Source: Ligilactobacillus sp900765635
GTDB lineage: Bacteria > Bacillota > Bacilli > Lactobacillales > Lactobacillaceae
DNA length: 64,000 bases
Direction of reading: 5' to 3'
NCBI RefSeq assembly: GCF_949152225.1
Contig: NZ_CASCJC010000001.1
Coordinates: 1,302,001-1,366,000, forward strand
The notes beneath the pieces were generated by a model that worked only from the letters and a program-made list of their open reading frames with translations, ran no database searches and had not been told where the DNA came from. Below are positions 1 to 8,345 of the stretch, in pieces (positions within the stretch are counted from its first letter, which is position 1; each line of letters begins with the position of its first letter). The position numbers and the translations under genes were made by a program.

Positions 1-641
1 AAGACATCCGCATCAAACATTTCATAATAATTGCTTCCAGATTCTAAAATAGTATCACGAAATCCTTCTCTTCTTCGGGAAGTATCATTAGGTACCTTAT
101 TTAAATCACCAATATAAAGCAAATTCTTCAAATTTTGTTTTAAAAAAACATTGGCTGCTATCTTTCCACCTACATAATTTTCACTAGAAACATAAGAGGT
201 TTTTTCATCAAAGTAACGGTCAATACTTACAAATGGGACTTTACTAACAATGCGTTCATCAATATTGTTATATGTGATTCCAATAACACCATCGATTTTA
301 TTTTGCATAACTTTTTGCAAATATTCTTCTTCTTTTTTAGGATCATGATCAGAATTACATAAAATCATCTTATAATTATTCTGGGCTAAAGTTTGTTCAA
401 CATAAAAAGCAAACTCCGAAAAAAACATATGCCAAACAGTAGGAATCAATAAAACAACTGTTTGTGAAGAACGAACTTTCATTCCCTTAGCATATTCATC
501 TGGAACATAATTTAATTCATCAATTGCTTTTTTCACTGCTTGTCGTGTTTTTTCTTTGATGCCGCTTGCATTATTAATGTAACGTGAAACCGTACCCACA
601 CTGACACCTGCTTTTTTTGCAACATCTTTCATCGTTGCCAT
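1..641 (-). CDS. LacI-family transcriptional regulator, 3' part outside the window
   Basis: Reverse-strand reading from ATG at 641 gives MATMKDVAKKAGVSVGTVSR, the classic LacI N-terminal helix-turn-helix, followed by a hinge region and a periplasmic-binding-protein-like core (ALL-IPTVWHMFFSEF, KIDGVIGITYNN). A good ribosome site (AAGGAAGGA) lies about 8 bases before the ATG. The frame is still open at base 1, so about 213 residues are visible of a family that is usually 320-340 long. It probably controls a carbohydrate operon to the left of the window; the ligand cannot be read from this part. Confidence in the family is high; the target is unknown. Confidence 0.9.
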   Translation of the reverse strand, partial: MATMKDVAKKAGVSVGTVSRYINNASGIKEKTRQAVKKAIDELNYVPDEYAKGMKVRSSQTVVLLIPTVWHMFFSEFAFYVEQTLAQNNYKMILCNSDHDPKKEEEYLQKVMQNKIDGVIGITYNNIDERIVSKVPFVSIDRYFDEKTSYVSSENYVGGKIAANVFLKQNLKNLLYIGDLNKVPNDTSRRREGFRDTILESGSNYYEMFDADV

Positions 642-769
642 ATATAAATCCTTCCTTACTCAATCACATTTTAAGTTAATTTTATTATATTTTGAAATCA
701 CAAATCAAGCATAAGCCAATAAAACTCTTGCAAAAAACATTTATACTTTTGTTTATTTTAATTACCTAA

Positions 770-789
770 AAAACGGATATTATCGTTTT
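770..789. promoter_or_regulatory. operator-like palindrome upstream of the LacI-type gene
   Basis: AAAACG and CGTTTT arms surround an eight-base AT-rich centre, 128 bases upstream of the LacI-type start codon. LacI-family operators are palindromes of this size with a central CG, but here the CG steps lie in the arms, so this is only a candidate. It lies between the regulator and the terminator of the helicase gene. Confidence 0.25.
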
Positions 790-816
790 TATCAACATTA
801 TTTTTCTAAAAAACAA

Positions 817-854
817 AAATCCTTTTTACTAGACATCCCTAATAAAAAGGATTT
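817..854 (-). terminator. intrinsic terminator of the RecD-like helicase gene
   Basis: A 12-bp stem (AAATCCTTTTTA paired with TAAAAAGGATTT) lies just beyond the helicase stop codon and is followed on the minus strand by a T-rich run, the usual form of a rho-independent terminator. Confidence 0.8.
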
Positions 855-860
855 ATTAAA

Positions 861-3026
861 TCAATAAATATTTTGTTTCACTTGTACTGGATGTGCAATA
901 CTTTTAAGTAAATCTTCTCTTGTCATCTTAACAAAATACAATTCACGTCTAGCGCGTGAAACTGCCGTATAGCCTAATCCACGATCATAAGCTTCAATTA
1001 CATAAACGCGATCCGCCCCACTGCCTTGTGCTTTATGAATTGTCAAGGCATAGGCTAATAATAAATCTTCTTTTGCTCGCTCTAATGGAAGATGATACGT
1101 ACCAGCCATCGTTTTAACACTCACCAAACCTTGTGGTAATTTTTTATTAGGCAACACTAAACGCGTTATCGTACCAAATTCACTGTTAGTGTAGCCATAT
1201 TTTTGTTTTTGATCATCGTTACGATAAAAAACAACTTGTGCTCCAACAAAATATCCACCTCGTCCGTAGCCATTTTTTTCGTAAAATTCGACTTTGCATT
1301 GAACATCTTTGGTCAAGACCTCATAAAATTTCCGATTGATCGCAGCAACTGTCAAATTTTTATATGCTAAAATCATACAACGCTCGTTGTTTTGATGTTG
1401 ATATTTGTAATTTAACATCGCACGCACATCACTTGTCTTAAACTCAACACGCGCTAAAGTTTGCAAATCTGCATCCCGACACGCTTGAATCAATGGTTTT
1501 AAACGTGGATTTTTGCAGCGCATATTTTCTTTAAAATAAAAACATTGACCATACTTTTGCAATAATGCCATCACGTTACCACAAATCGCCAAGGCTTCTT
1601 CATCTTGGGAAACCGGTGCTAATTGACGATCATCTCCAATCAATAAATACCGCACACTTCGACCAGTATAACGCATCAGTTCACTTAACATATCTAGCGT
1701 TATCATCGAAACTTCATCGATTAAAATGACTCGAACTGGACTATCTTTGAGCGGATCTTGCCCTTGTTTAATCTCAAACAACAATTTTTGTATCGTATCA
1801 TTTTGAAAAAATCCACAACTTTGTAAGTTTAAGCGCGCCTTATGAGTTGGCGCTAACGCCAATACCTTGCTGGCATCTAAGATTTTACCTAAAGTATACG
1901 TCTTACCGCTTCCTCCGACCCCTAATAAGGCTAAAACATCTGCATTTTGATTCTTAAGCCACCTACAAAATACTTGTTGTTCTGGTGTTGGCTTGAACTT
2001 GGCATTACTTTTTAGTGGCAATTTATGTCTACTTTGTTGCTTTAATAGACTTATTAAAAAGCGCTCTTGACTACATTTTTGTTTTAAATGCAGCGTTTTT
2101 TGACAATTTTTAGGACATAAATACCCAAAATCATAAAGAGCATTCAGCTGTGCTAGTTTATCTTTTTGTGTCAGTGGTAAACTTTCACCCAGTTTTTTTA
2201 AAACCACCAAATCTTCGCAAGCTTGCAAGTGTTCTTTTTCTTTATCTTTTAACAAGTTATTTAACTTCAGCAACTCTGCGATGTTTTGACGTCTAAACTC
2301 AGGAACCGTTAATAAGGCAAAAACTTTAGATTCTTGCCAACTATGTTTGAAAAATTTGTCTTCTTCTAAGTAATCATTAAATGCCGTACGCAAATACGGA
2401 TTTGGCAATTTAGGTAAGTATTTTTGATGAAATTTACGCTCATCTATCAACCAACATGTCACAAACCCTTTAAATCCACTAGGGGTTATCTTAGTGACGG
2501 TCAATTCATGCCAATGACCATCATTAAAATTTTTCTTTTGAAACTCACTCATCCCATTAATCAAAAATTTAATTCCTGTGTAACGCAAAGCACTACTTTG
2601 CGCAATTGGTGTTTTATTTTTAGCAATTCCTATGCATTTAAAATTTGCTTTAACTTGACTTTTATCCTCTTTTTTAAGCAAAATAGCACTTAGTTTATTT
2701 AAACTTTTATCTTCTAATCCATGTTTTTTTGCTTCTAGCAAATATTGCTTGGCTTGAATATAATCTTTTTGTTGTAGTGCAATTTTTGCCAGTAATTTAT
2801 AGGCTTGCGCACTTTTTTTGGCATTTTTATCTTCCAGATAACGCAACGCACAGTTTTGTGCTTTTTTAGCTTGTTTAGTTTGATAATAAGTTTTCGCCAA
2901 AAAATAGCCGACCGCACGATAATATGGATTTTGTTGATAAAGTTCCAACAATAATTCTTGGGCCTTGCGATAATCTTTTTGTTTCATCAATTCAAGCGCT
3001 GTTTTGTATTTTTGTACATCTTTCAT
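861..3026 (-). CDS. RecD-like superfamily 1 DNA helicase with N-terminal TPR-like region
   Basis: 721 residues. Residues 1-110 are helical repeats with TPR character (KDYRKAQELLLELY, KDYIQAKQYLLEA). Residues about 345-715 form an SF1B helicase core: Walker A GVGGSGKT at 369-376, Walker B ILIDEVSM at 434-441, motif III-like GDDRQLAPV at 464-472, and near the C-terminus TIHKAQGSGAD and YTAVSRARREL (motifs V and VI). A Cys cluster (C304, C308, C318) precedes the core. ATP-dependent DNA unwinding is the likely activity. It lacks the length and N-terminal HhH region of standard RecD2, so I give no symbol. The ATG at 3026 has AGAGGA six bases upstream. Monocistronic between a divergent DUF454 gene and its own terminator. 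The TPR front end is inferred from sequence pattern only. Confidence 0.85.
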   Translation of the reverse strand: MKDVQKYKTALELMKQKDYRKAQELLLELYQQNPYYRAVGYFLAKTYYQTKQAKKAQNCALRYLEDKNAKKSAQAYKLLAKIALQQKDYIQAKQYLLEAKKHGLEDKSLNKLSAILLKKEDKSQVKANFKCIGIAKNKTPIAQSSALRYTGIKFLINGMSEFQKKNFNDGHWHELTVTKITPSGFKGFVTCWLIDERKFHQKYLPKLPNPYLRTAFNDYLEEDKFFKHSWQESKVFALLTVPEFRRQNIAELLKLNNLLKDKEKEHLQACEDLVVLKKLGESLPLTQKDKLAQLNALYDFGYLCPKNCQKTLHLKQKCSQERFLISLLKQQSRHKLPLKSNAKFKPTPEQQVFCRWLKNQNADVLALLGVGGSGKTYTLGKILDASKVLALAPTHKARLNLQSCGFFQNDTIQKLLFEIKQGQDPLKDSPVRVILIDEVSMITLDMLSELMRYTGRSVRYLLIGDDRQLAPVSQDEEALAICGNVMALLQKYGQCFYFKENMRCKNPRLKPLIQACRDADLQTLARVEFKTSDVRAMLNYKYQHQNNERCMILAYKNLTVAAINRKFYEVLTKDVQCKVEFYEKNGYGRGGYFVGAQVVFYRNDDQKQKYGYTNSEFGTITRLVLPNKKLPQGLVSVKTMAGTYHLPLERAKEDLLLAYALTIHKAQGSGADRVYVIEAYDRGLGYTAVSRARRELYFVKMTREDLLKSIAHPVQVKQNIY

Positions 3027-3100
3027 TTTCGTATCCTCTTGTCGTAATCGTTACATTATATCATCTTTGCGCTATTTTTCAAAAAAATAACCAGATTGGA

Positions 3101-3130
3101 TTGCTTTTTAGTCTATCTTTTTGTTATAAT
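3101..3130 (+). promoter_or_regulatory. sigma-A type promoter of the DUF454 gene
   Basis: TTGCTT at 3101-3106 and a perfect TATAAT at 3125-3130 are separated by 18 bases, about 50 bases before the next plus-strand start codon. Confidence 0.6.
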
Positions 3131-3183
3131 GTAAGCGGATACAAAGAATGATTTGTATCTAAATTTGCTGATGGGAGGCTTTT

Positions 3184-3486
3184 ATGTTAACTAAATTTTT
3201 ATGGTTTTTACTATTTATCATTAGTTTAATTGGTGGGATAATCGGCATCTTATTGCCAATCATTCCGCAGGTGCCGTTTTTCTTGTTGGCCCTGTTTAGC
3301 CTCTCCAAGTTTTCGCCACGCTTTCATCGTTGGCTTTTCCAAACACGTTTGCTTAAAAGATACGTGTTGCCTTTGCTGACTGATTTAAATCATAAGCTCA
3401 TTGAGCTAAAAAAAGTCAAGCAAACTTGGTATTATACATTGCTAAACAAAATTCTGGCTAGCTTACAGGCGCCAGAAAATCTATAA
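3184..3486 (+). CDS. DUF454 (YbaN-type) small membrane protein
   Basis: 100 residues with two predicted hydrophobic segments (about 5-27 and 29-41) followed by the family signature PIIPQVPFFLLALFSLSKFSPRFHRWL in split form: a proline-rich LP-P-P turn, then SPRFHRW. The C-terminal 50 residues are basic and probably cytoplasmic. A strong ribosome site (GGGAGG) precedes the ATG. DUF454 proteins are inner-membrane proteins of unknown function; the gene stands alone with its own promoter and terminator. Confidence 0.8.
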   Translation: MLTKFLWFLLFIISLIGGIIGILLPIIPQVPFFLLALFSLSKFSPRFHRWLFQTRLLKRYVLPLLTDLNHKLIELKKVKQTWYYTLLNKILASLQAPENL

Positions 3487-3500
3487 AACTTTCTTTTCTT

Positions 3501-3532
3501 GTGTTGGTGAAATCTTTTCCCAACACTTTTTT
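3501..3532 (+). terminator. terminator of the DUF454 gene
   Basis: GTGTTGG pairs with CCCAACAC around a loop of about 11 bases and is followed by six T residues, 15 bases after the stop codon. Confidence 0.75.
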
Positions 3533-3544
3533 ATTGGTTTAACT

Positions 3545-3575
3545 AAAAAAGACACCCTAACATTAGGGCATCTTT
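3545..3575 (-). terminator. terminator of topB
   Basis: On the minus strand GATGCCCTAA and TTAGGGTGTC form a stem followed by six T residues, directly downstream of the topoisomerase stop codon. Confidence 0.8.
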
Positions 3576-3579
3576 GTCA

Positions 3580-5658
3580 TTAATCTTCTTGTTGTAAGGC
3601 AGCCTTTAAAGCTTGAGCCAAGGCACTTTCTTGTGGCTCGGAATCTTGGTTAATCTTTTTTAACAAGCGCCGTTCTTCGTGTTTAGTCATCTTCTTATTC
3701 TTAGCCTTTTTATCTAACATCTTTTCTGTTGTACCATCATATTTACACTTGAAATACATACCGTTTTTACCTTGCATAATCAACATCTTTTTATGACATT
3801 GTGGGCAGCGATGGTTGGATTCTTTGGCTTCCAAGCGTCGTTTATAAGTACAATCTTGATTAGAACAAACCAAAATCTTGCCGTCACGCGTGTTTTTCTC
3901 GCGTAAAGCTTGACCACATTCGGGACATTTCTTTTGAGTCAATGAAAAGTCTTGATATTTTTGTGAGCTGTTTTTGACTTCGTTGACTAGTTGCTTAGTA
4001 TCTTGCTTGATTTCTGCTAAAAATTCTTGGCTGCTATATTCTCCTTTAGCAATTGCTTCGAGTTGTTGTTCCCATTTGGCAGTTAGCTGTGGACTAACTA
4101 GCGATGGATTAACTAATTTTAATAATTGCTTACCCTTAGGCGTCACATGTAAGTTATTATTTTGCCTTTCCATCAACTCGGCACGGACTAATTTTTCGAT
4201 AATTTCCGCCCGAGTAGCTGGTGTACCTAAACTGTATTTTTCCATCTGTGTCAACAAACTACCTTCACTCAACGGCTTAGGTGGTTGTGTTAAGGCTTGA
4301 CTTAGTTCAAAGGTTCCTGTGACACTTTGACCTTTAACCCACGCATTGCTTATCTTAATGGGTTTAGAAGTCTTTTGCCATCCAGCTTCTAAAACACGGG
4401 TTTGTTTAAAAACAAATTTAGCTTCACCAAACGCTACCGTTGCATTTTGGACTTCGGCACGATAAACCGGCGCAAACATCGTTAAAAAGCGTTTGGCAAT
4501 CAGCGTATAGATTCTTTGTTCATCATTAGAAAACTTCGCATATTGTGGTGGCTGTTCAGTTGGAATTAAGGCATAGTGATCGCTAATTTTGGCATCGTTA
4601 AAGACCGCTTGATTGACAACTTTAGCTCCTTGTTTCAAGTAAAGTTGCGCATCATCATCAATAGCTTGCATCGCACGGAGACGTTGAGCTAAGCTGGCTT
4701 TAATATCTGAACTCAAATATTTACAATCAGTCCGTGGATAAGAAACAACCTTATGAATTTCATATAGACTTTGAACTAGACTCAATGTCTTTTTAGCCGA
4801 ATAACCATACTTAGCGTTTGCATCACGTTGAAGTTCTGTTAAATCATATAACAATGGAGCTGGCTTTTTTTGTTCTTTTTGAACGACATCTACAACTTGA
4901 CCAGCTGTATTTTGCAATTTAGTCAATAATTCCTGCGCTTTAGTCTTGTCTTTTAAACCGTGCGGATCTTTTTGAACCAGTGTAGCTTTTTGATTATTAG
5001 CATTTAAACTTAATACATAATAAGTTTGAGGCTTGAAGCGCTCGATTTTTTCTTCTTGTTTACGCACCAAAGCAAGCGTAGGTGTTTGAACTCGACCAGC
5101 TGACAAATTATCATCGTATTTAACGGTCAAGCTACGTGTCACGTTTAGCCCGACTAACCAATCGGCCTTAGCACGTGCTAACGCTGATTGATACAAATTA
5201 TCATATTGCTTGGCGGGCTTAAGGTTTTTAAAACCTTCTTTAACCGCTTGATCGGTTTGAGATGAAATCCATAAACGTTTAACTGGTTTATTGAAACGCA
5301 CATATTCCAAGATCCAACGTGCCACCAGCTCTCCTTCTCTCCCCGCATCAGTTGCTATGACTGCTTCTTTGATATCTTTTCTTTTAGCCAAAGCGCTAAT
5401 TGCACGTAACTGTGCCTTAGTCTTTGGCAAAGGCTTAATTCCAATGTCTTTTGGCAGCATTGGCAAGGTTTCAAACTGCCACTTTTGCCACTTAGAATCC
5501 AAATCTTCAGGCATCTTTAAGCCTAATAAATGCCCTAAAGCCCATGTTACTACGACATCTTTACCTTCATAATAATTATTATTCTTTTTACTAGCACCTA
5601 ATATTCGACTTAAGTCACGAGCAACACTAGGTTTTTCTGCTAAAATCAACTGCTTCAT
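3580..5658 (-). CDS. topB: DNA topoisomerase III (type IA)
   Basis: 692 residues, close to the usual length. The N-terminal Toprim domain begins LILAEKPSVARDLSRILG and contains DAGREGELVARW with the metal-binding acidic residues. The active-site tyrosine lies in VVSYPRTDCKYLS (about residue 310). The C-terminus has zinc-ribbon pairs (CPECGQ...CSNQDC and CPQCHKK) and a lysine-rich tail. It relaxes and decatenates negatively supercoiled DNA and helps finish replication. It is the last gene before its terminator, 11 bases after the GntR gene, so the two may be co-transcribed. Confidence 0.95.
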   Translation of the reverse strand: MKQLILAEKPSVARDLSRILGASKKNNNYYEGKDVVVTWALGHLLGLKMPEDLDSKWQKWQFETLPMLPKDIGIKPLPKTKAQLRAISALAKRKDIKEAVIATDAGREGELVARWILEYVRFNKPVKRLWISSQTDQAVKEGFKNLKPAKQYDNLYQSALARAKADWLVGLNVTRSLTVKYDDNLSAGRVQTPTLALVRKQEEKIERFKPQTYYVLSLNANNQKATLVQKDPHGLKDKTKAQELLTKLQNTAGQVVDVVQKEQKKPAPLLYDLTELQRDANAKYGYSAKKTLSLVQSLYEIHKVVSYPRTDCKYLSSDIKASLAQRLRAMQAIDDDAQLYLKQGAKVVNQAVFNDAKISDHYALIPTEQPPQYAKFSNDEQRIYTLIAKRFLTMFAPVYRAEVQNATVAFGEAKFVFKQTRVLEAGWQKTSKPIKISNAWVKGQSVTGTFELSQALTQPPKPLSEGSLLTQMEKYSLGTPATRAEIIEKLVRAELMERQNNNLHVTPKGKQLLKLVNPSLVSPQLTAKWEQQLEAIAKGEYSSQEFLAEIKQDTKQLVNEVKNSSQKYQDFSLTQKKCPECGQALREKNTRDGKILVCSNQDCTYKRRLEAKESNHRCPQCHKKMLIMQGKNGMYFKCKYDGTTEKMLDKKAKNKKMTKHEERRLLKKINQDSEPQESALAQALKAALQQED

Positions 5659-5669
5659 GTCTTACCTCA

Positions 5670-6383
5670 TTAATTTCTAAAAATATTACTTTGCATATAA
5701 AACTGTGCATGTTCATAATTGAATGTCGTAAACGAAATATCAAATACTTCACCTGAGGTTAAATAAAAAACTTCTTTAATTTCAATTCCTGGATCACCAA
5801 CAGCTACTCCCACTAGATTACAAATATCTTCATTTTTTAATTTGACTACTCGCAAATACTTGTCAGAAAATCCAATATTTAATTGCAAGCCTTCGCGCAA
5901 ATAGCTAAATAAAGATTCTTTAGCTAAGCCTTCATTTAAAAATGGAACAATTTTTTTACGATAATACGACTCTTCTAAACACAAAATTTTATCTGCAACA
6001 GATTGAACCCTAACAACTTTATAAAATTGCTCATCAGCCTGACAAGCACAACTTTTTAAAACTTTATCTGGCGCTTTGACCAAGCTCACTTCAAGCACAC
6101 GTGAATTCAATTTTTCTTTTTTCAAGTCAGAAGTAAAACCCTGATTTTCTAAAACATTTAAGTATCCTTCTTTTTGTGGGCGGCGCGCAAAAACACCACT
6201 CCCTTGAATCTGATAAATAACCCCTCGACTCTCCAAAATATTTAAAGCTTTTACGATTGTACTTTTGCTAACTCCAAATTGCACAATCAAATCCTCAAAA
6301 CGTGGCAATTTTTGCCCTTGCTTGAGATTATTTTTTAAAATAAATTCTTCGATTTGTTGCGCTGTTTGCATGTATTTTAACAC
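5670..6383 (-). CDS. GntR-family regulator with UTRA ligand domain
   Basis: About 237 residues from a GTG start at 6383, chosen because GGGGGG lies seven bases upstream; an in-frame ATG at 6410 would overlap that ribosome site. N-terminal winged helix: IEEFILKNNLKQGQKLP, FGVSKSTIVKALNILESRG and IQGSGVFARR. The C-terminal 160 residues fit a UTRA ligand pocket (VVRVQSVADKILCLEESYYR). It lies between topB and the men operon on the same strand, separated from menC by a terminator, so a role in men control is possible but not shown. Ligand unknown. Confidence 0.85.
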   Translation of the reverse strand: MLKYMQTAQQIEEFILKNNLKQGQKLPRFEDLIVQFGVSKSTIVKALNILESRGVIYQIQGSGVFARRPQKEGYLNVLENQGFTSDLKKEKLNSRVLEVSLVKAPDKVLKSCACQADEQFYKVVRVQSVADKILCLEESYYRKKIVPFLNEGLAKESLFSYLREGLQLNIGFSDKYLRVVKLKNEDICNLVGVAVGDPGIEIKEVFYLTSGEVFDISFTTFNYEHAQFYMQSNIFRN

Positions 6384-6439
6384 TATATTGCCCCCCTTTA
6401 TCATACTCATTTACCAGTCTTTTTCATTATAACATATCT

Positions 6440-6467
6440 AAAAAGCCACTTTTATGAAGTGACTTTT
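6440..6467 (-). terminator. terminator at the end of the men operon
   Basis: AAAAAGTCACTT and AAGTGGCTTTTT on the minus strand form a stem-loop that includes the last codons and stop codon of menC, followed by T residues. The stem thus overlaps the coding end by about 15 bases. Confidence 0.7.
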
Positions 6468-7540
6468 TCGTTAATCTTATAGCTATAATAATTCAACTTG
6501 GCTAAATCTAAACTTACCCCACATCCTATAGCACAAGGTAGTTTTAACTGACCATTTATAATATCAAAATTTTCTTGAATGATGTCGTCTTTTAGATAAC
6601 TTTGCGGTGGCGTTAAATCCCCAGGCAATCCTGGAGTCGTTTGTGTGGAAAAGTGCCAATTAAAGGCACGTCCAACTCCGGTTTCATACATTCCACCAAC
6701 CCATGTTAATAAATTGTTTTCTTGGCAATATGCATTTAGCCTCAAAGCTTGAGTAATTCCACCAACACGACCAATCTTAAGATTAACAGCACGACAACTC
6801 CCTAAAGCTTGAGCAACTTTTAGATCATCTAGCGTTAAAATACTCTCGTCCAAACATATTGGTGTTTGCATTTTTGCTTGAAACTTGGCATGACTCAAAA
6901 AATCCGTACGCGTGAAAGGTTGTTCAATCAAACTTAGACCTATGTCATCATAATTTAACAATTTATCTTGTTGTGAACTAAAAGAGCCATTCGCATCAGC
7001 TAATAATACTACGTCACTAAATTTTTCTCTAACAGCCAAAAGCCATTGCTTAGGATATTGTGGGCTTAATTTAAATTTAAAACGCCGATAGCCTTGTTGA
7101 TAAAATTCATATACGTGTTTAAGCAATTCTTCTTTGTTCGCAAACATGCCTAAACTTACACCCAATTCTAATTTATCTCTTTGTTTAGTAAACAAACAAT
7201 TTAAAGCTACCTTTTGTCTTTTAGCACGCAAGTCCCACAAGCATTGGTCAAGTGTCGCCTTGGCAAAAAAATGTCCCTGTACCCAGTCAAAGTTAAAATC
7301 TTGTTTTTCTAAAACTTGATTTAAAAGATATTTTTGTAAAACATAACGTTCTTGAACTAAAAACTCCGATAAATAATCAGGATGACTTAAAGCACTAAGT
7401 TCGCCATACCCTTGATTACCCAATTCATCTGTTAAGACTAAGATATCAAAATTTTTTTGTTCAAGCCTAGCATAACTAGTCACAATCGGATTTTTAAAAG
7501 GAATTTGGGCTTGGTAGTATTTAGCTGCCACAATTTTCAT
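6452..7540 (-). CDS. menC: o-succinylbenzoate synthase
   Basis: 362 residues of the enolase superfamily. The catalytic and metal ligands are visible in order: KFKLS (Lys), DANGSF (Asp), EQPF (Glu), CLDES (Asp/Glu) and NLKIGRVGG (Lys). It dehydrates SHCHC to o-succinylbenzoate in menaquinone synthesis. The MAR/MLE-like fold could also act as an N-succinylamino acid racemase, but the men neighbours settle the role. The start overlaps the menH end by 20 bases, with GGAG upstream, showing translational coupling. Last gene of the men operon. Confidence 0.93.
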   Translation of the reverse strand: MKIVAAKYYQAQIPFKNPIVTSYARLEQKNFDILVLTDELGNQGYGELSALSHPDYLSEFLVQERYVLQKYLLNQVLEKQDFNFDWVQGHFFAKATLDQCLWDLRAKRQKVALNCLFTKQRDKLELGVSLGMFANKEELLKHVYEFYQQGYRRFKFKLSPQYPKQWLLAVREKFSDVVLLADANGSFSSQQDKLLNYDDIGLSLIEQPFTRTDFLSHAKFQAKMQTPICLDESILTLDDLKVAQALGSCRAVNLKIGRVGGITQALRLNAYCQENNLLTWVGGMYETGVGRAFNWHFSTQTTPGLPGDLTPPQSYLKDDIIQENFDIINGQLKLPCAIGCGVSLDLAKLNYYSYKINEKVTS

Positions 7541-8345
7541 CTTTTTTCTCCTGTTCTTTTAGCCACAATAACACCGTGTCAGTAAACCATTTTGGAGCTT
7601 CTAAATGCACACAATGGCCGACTTTAGGACAAATCTGCATATCAGCATTTAATACGTAAGCACAGATTTTTTGACCAATGCCACAAAATTTAAAATCTTC
7701 TTGGCCCGCCACATACAATAGCGGACAAGTCAGATTTTTAATGTATGGCCAATAGTTTGGTTGACTGCCTGTCCCCATATACTTCAAGCTTAAAGCCAAA
7801 CTAAATTTATCTTGCTTAAGTCGTTGCGTCCGTAAAAGTTGTCTTTGCAAATCTGATAAGTTTTTCTTTTGACTAGCAAATAAGGTGATATCTTGCCAAA
7901 AATCAACAAATTCTTCTAATTCATTGTTCCATAAATTTGCTGCAAGTTTGGCATCACTACACTGCCTTAAAAAACGTTTTTCATAAGTGTCTAAGCCTGC
8001 CGTTGAACTTTCTAAAATCAAACTCTTAACCAGACTTGGATAGCGCAAATTAAATCCTAAAGCTACACGTCCTCCCATCGAATACCCTAATAAATGAAAA
8101 TTTTTTAAGTCTAATTCTTGTAGTATTTGGTGTAAATTATCTAAAACATTCAAAAAAGCATAATCCGTTGGTTGATGTGTTTTAGTTTGGCCATGTCCTG
8201 GCAAATCTATTCCTAAAATATTAAAGTCAAAGCAATCTTTAAGTAATTCAAATGTATCTAAACAACCAGTAAATCCATGTAGACAAACTAGTGTCGGTCG
8301 TTTGGGCTGATACGTATTTAACCATTGATAATGATAATTATTCAT
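7521..8345 (-). CDS. menH: SHCHC synthase, alpha/beta hydrolase
   Basis: About 274 residues from ATG 8345, which has AAAGGAAA six bases upstream; a TTG six codons earlier sits on that ribosome site and is rejected. Alpha/beta hydrolase features: oxyanion loop VCLHGFTG, nucleophile elbow LLGYSMGGRVAL, and C-terminal catalytic His in VGHCVHLEAP. MenH removes pyruvate from SEPHCHC to give SHCHC. It overlaps menD by eight bases and menC by 20, so the three are tightly coupled. Confidence 0.9.
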   Translation of the reverse strand: MNNYHYQWLNTYQPKRPTLVCLHGFTGCLDTFELLKDCFDFNILGIDLPGHGQTKTHQPTDYAFLNVLDNLHQILQELDLKNFHLLGYSMGGRVALGFNLRYPSLVKSLILESSTAGLDTYEKRFLRQCSDAKLAANLWNNELEEFVDFWQDITLFASQKKNLSDLQRQLLRTQRLKQDKFSLALSLKYMGTGSQPNYWPYIKNLTCPLLYVAGQEDFKFCGIGQKICAYVLNADMQICPKVGHCVHLEAPKWFTDTVLLWLKEQEKKDENCGS

